Positions 63,500 through 64,000 of a stretch of DNA of 64,000 bases are shown here, piece by piece. The stretch comes from Cristatella mucedo (Eukaryota; Bryozoa; Phylactolaemata; Cristatellidae). A program made the translations under genes and the position numbers. Position 1 is the first letter of the stretch. Every line of letters starts with the position of its first letter. The stretch covers positions 319,501-383,500 of the forward strand of contig WPIO01000087.1 of assembly GCA_009760855.2 (NCBI GenBank), written 5' to 3'. Under the pieces are notes generated by a model that saw nothing but the letters and a program-made list of their open reading frames with translations, did no database searches and was not told the origin of the DNA.

Positions 63500-64000
63500 C
63501 ACTCACCTTTCCACGTCATACGGGAATGGAAAGTCCTAGAACAATGAGCCCTACCACATATCGCCTGCCAGACACTTCGGCCTTGGCGAGCGGCTCCTCC
63601 TCTGCCGACCGAGGGTGGCAGCCGAGGGGGGCAGTAGCTGAGGGCCAGCCCTGGCGATCGGCAGCGATCGCAGCCAGAGGTCGAATCCAGCTGCAGCTGC
63701 AGCTGGCCTTTGCAGACTCGGCAGAGCCAGCTAGCTCAATCGGGAAGCCTAGCTAACCCGGTTCAGACGACAAAGAGCGAATCTGCAAAGCGATACGGCT
63801 CCATCTGCATGTAACACGATGTACTCGCATTCATCGTCTTCTCTCCATTCTGAAGTGAGGCCACTTGACTTTTTAAGGCAGCAGCAGAGCTAGCCGGCAG
63901 AATGCTAAGGAGTACATGAGCACAGCCCTAATTCGGCATTATGCTAGCTCCGTGAGCGCTTCGAGGTATTATACTTTTTGTCAAGAGAGAATAATCTTGG
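63500..64000. other. no gene seen
   Basis: GC-richer around 63590-63750 with an open plus frame but no recognised product. Confidence 0.3.

Noticed and set aside
63388-63756. ORF with poly(Arg-Glu)
   Set aside because: Created by the (GA)n microsatellite.

Overview
The window is an animal nuclear genome, almost certainly an invertebrate. It contains a spliced minus-strand gene with GT-AG introns, an intronless CpG-rich transporter gene, apurinic-endonuclease LINEs, tRNA-derived SINEs, long (AT)n, (GA)n and (CT)n microsatellites, and no bacterial-style operons. Nothing in the sequence fixes the phylum.

Layout. 0-9.8 kb is mostly gene-poor AT-rich DNA with SINEs and LINE 3' ends. 9.86-12.64 kb is a sharp GC/CpG-rich island holding one intronless MFS transporter of the SLC46 (proton-coupled folate transporter-like) family. 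12.7-20.9 kb is repeat relics plus an 18-bp coding-capable minisatellite. 20.9-24.2 kb is a nearly full-length minus-strand LINE (here 'family D', CR1/L2-like). 25.46-26.49 kb is a decayed copy of a piece of an unrecognised gene ('gene X'). 26.77-29.64 kb is a diverged satellite of about 165-bp units. 31.2-51.5 kb is an NXF1/TAP nuclear mRNA export factor gene on the minus strand, pieced together from 13 confident exons that encode the RG-rich N-terminus, RRM, part of the LRR and the NTF2-like domain. Its introns are packed with transposons, an 11-bp minisatellite and a 140-bp (AT)n. 54.7-56.6 kb is the less decayed copy of gene X with a CpG-rich upstream region. 58.5-61.4 kb is a young, 5'-truncated LINE D copy with only two visible single-base breaks.

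Repeat system. LINE D (3' end in ATT repeats) and LINE C (3' end in TTACA repeats) are the autonomous elements. SINE A carries a tRNA-like head and a 3' tail that matches the LINE D 3' end, so LINE D is its likely mobiliser. SINE B has a tRNA-like head with a perfect B box and a separate body. Family names A-D are mine. There are no CRISPR arrays, rRNA genes or convincing stand-alone tRNA genes. Exon boundaries were read by hand from reading frame, splice dinucleotides and phase; some NXF1 exons (parts of the LRR, NTF2 and UBA regions) were not found.
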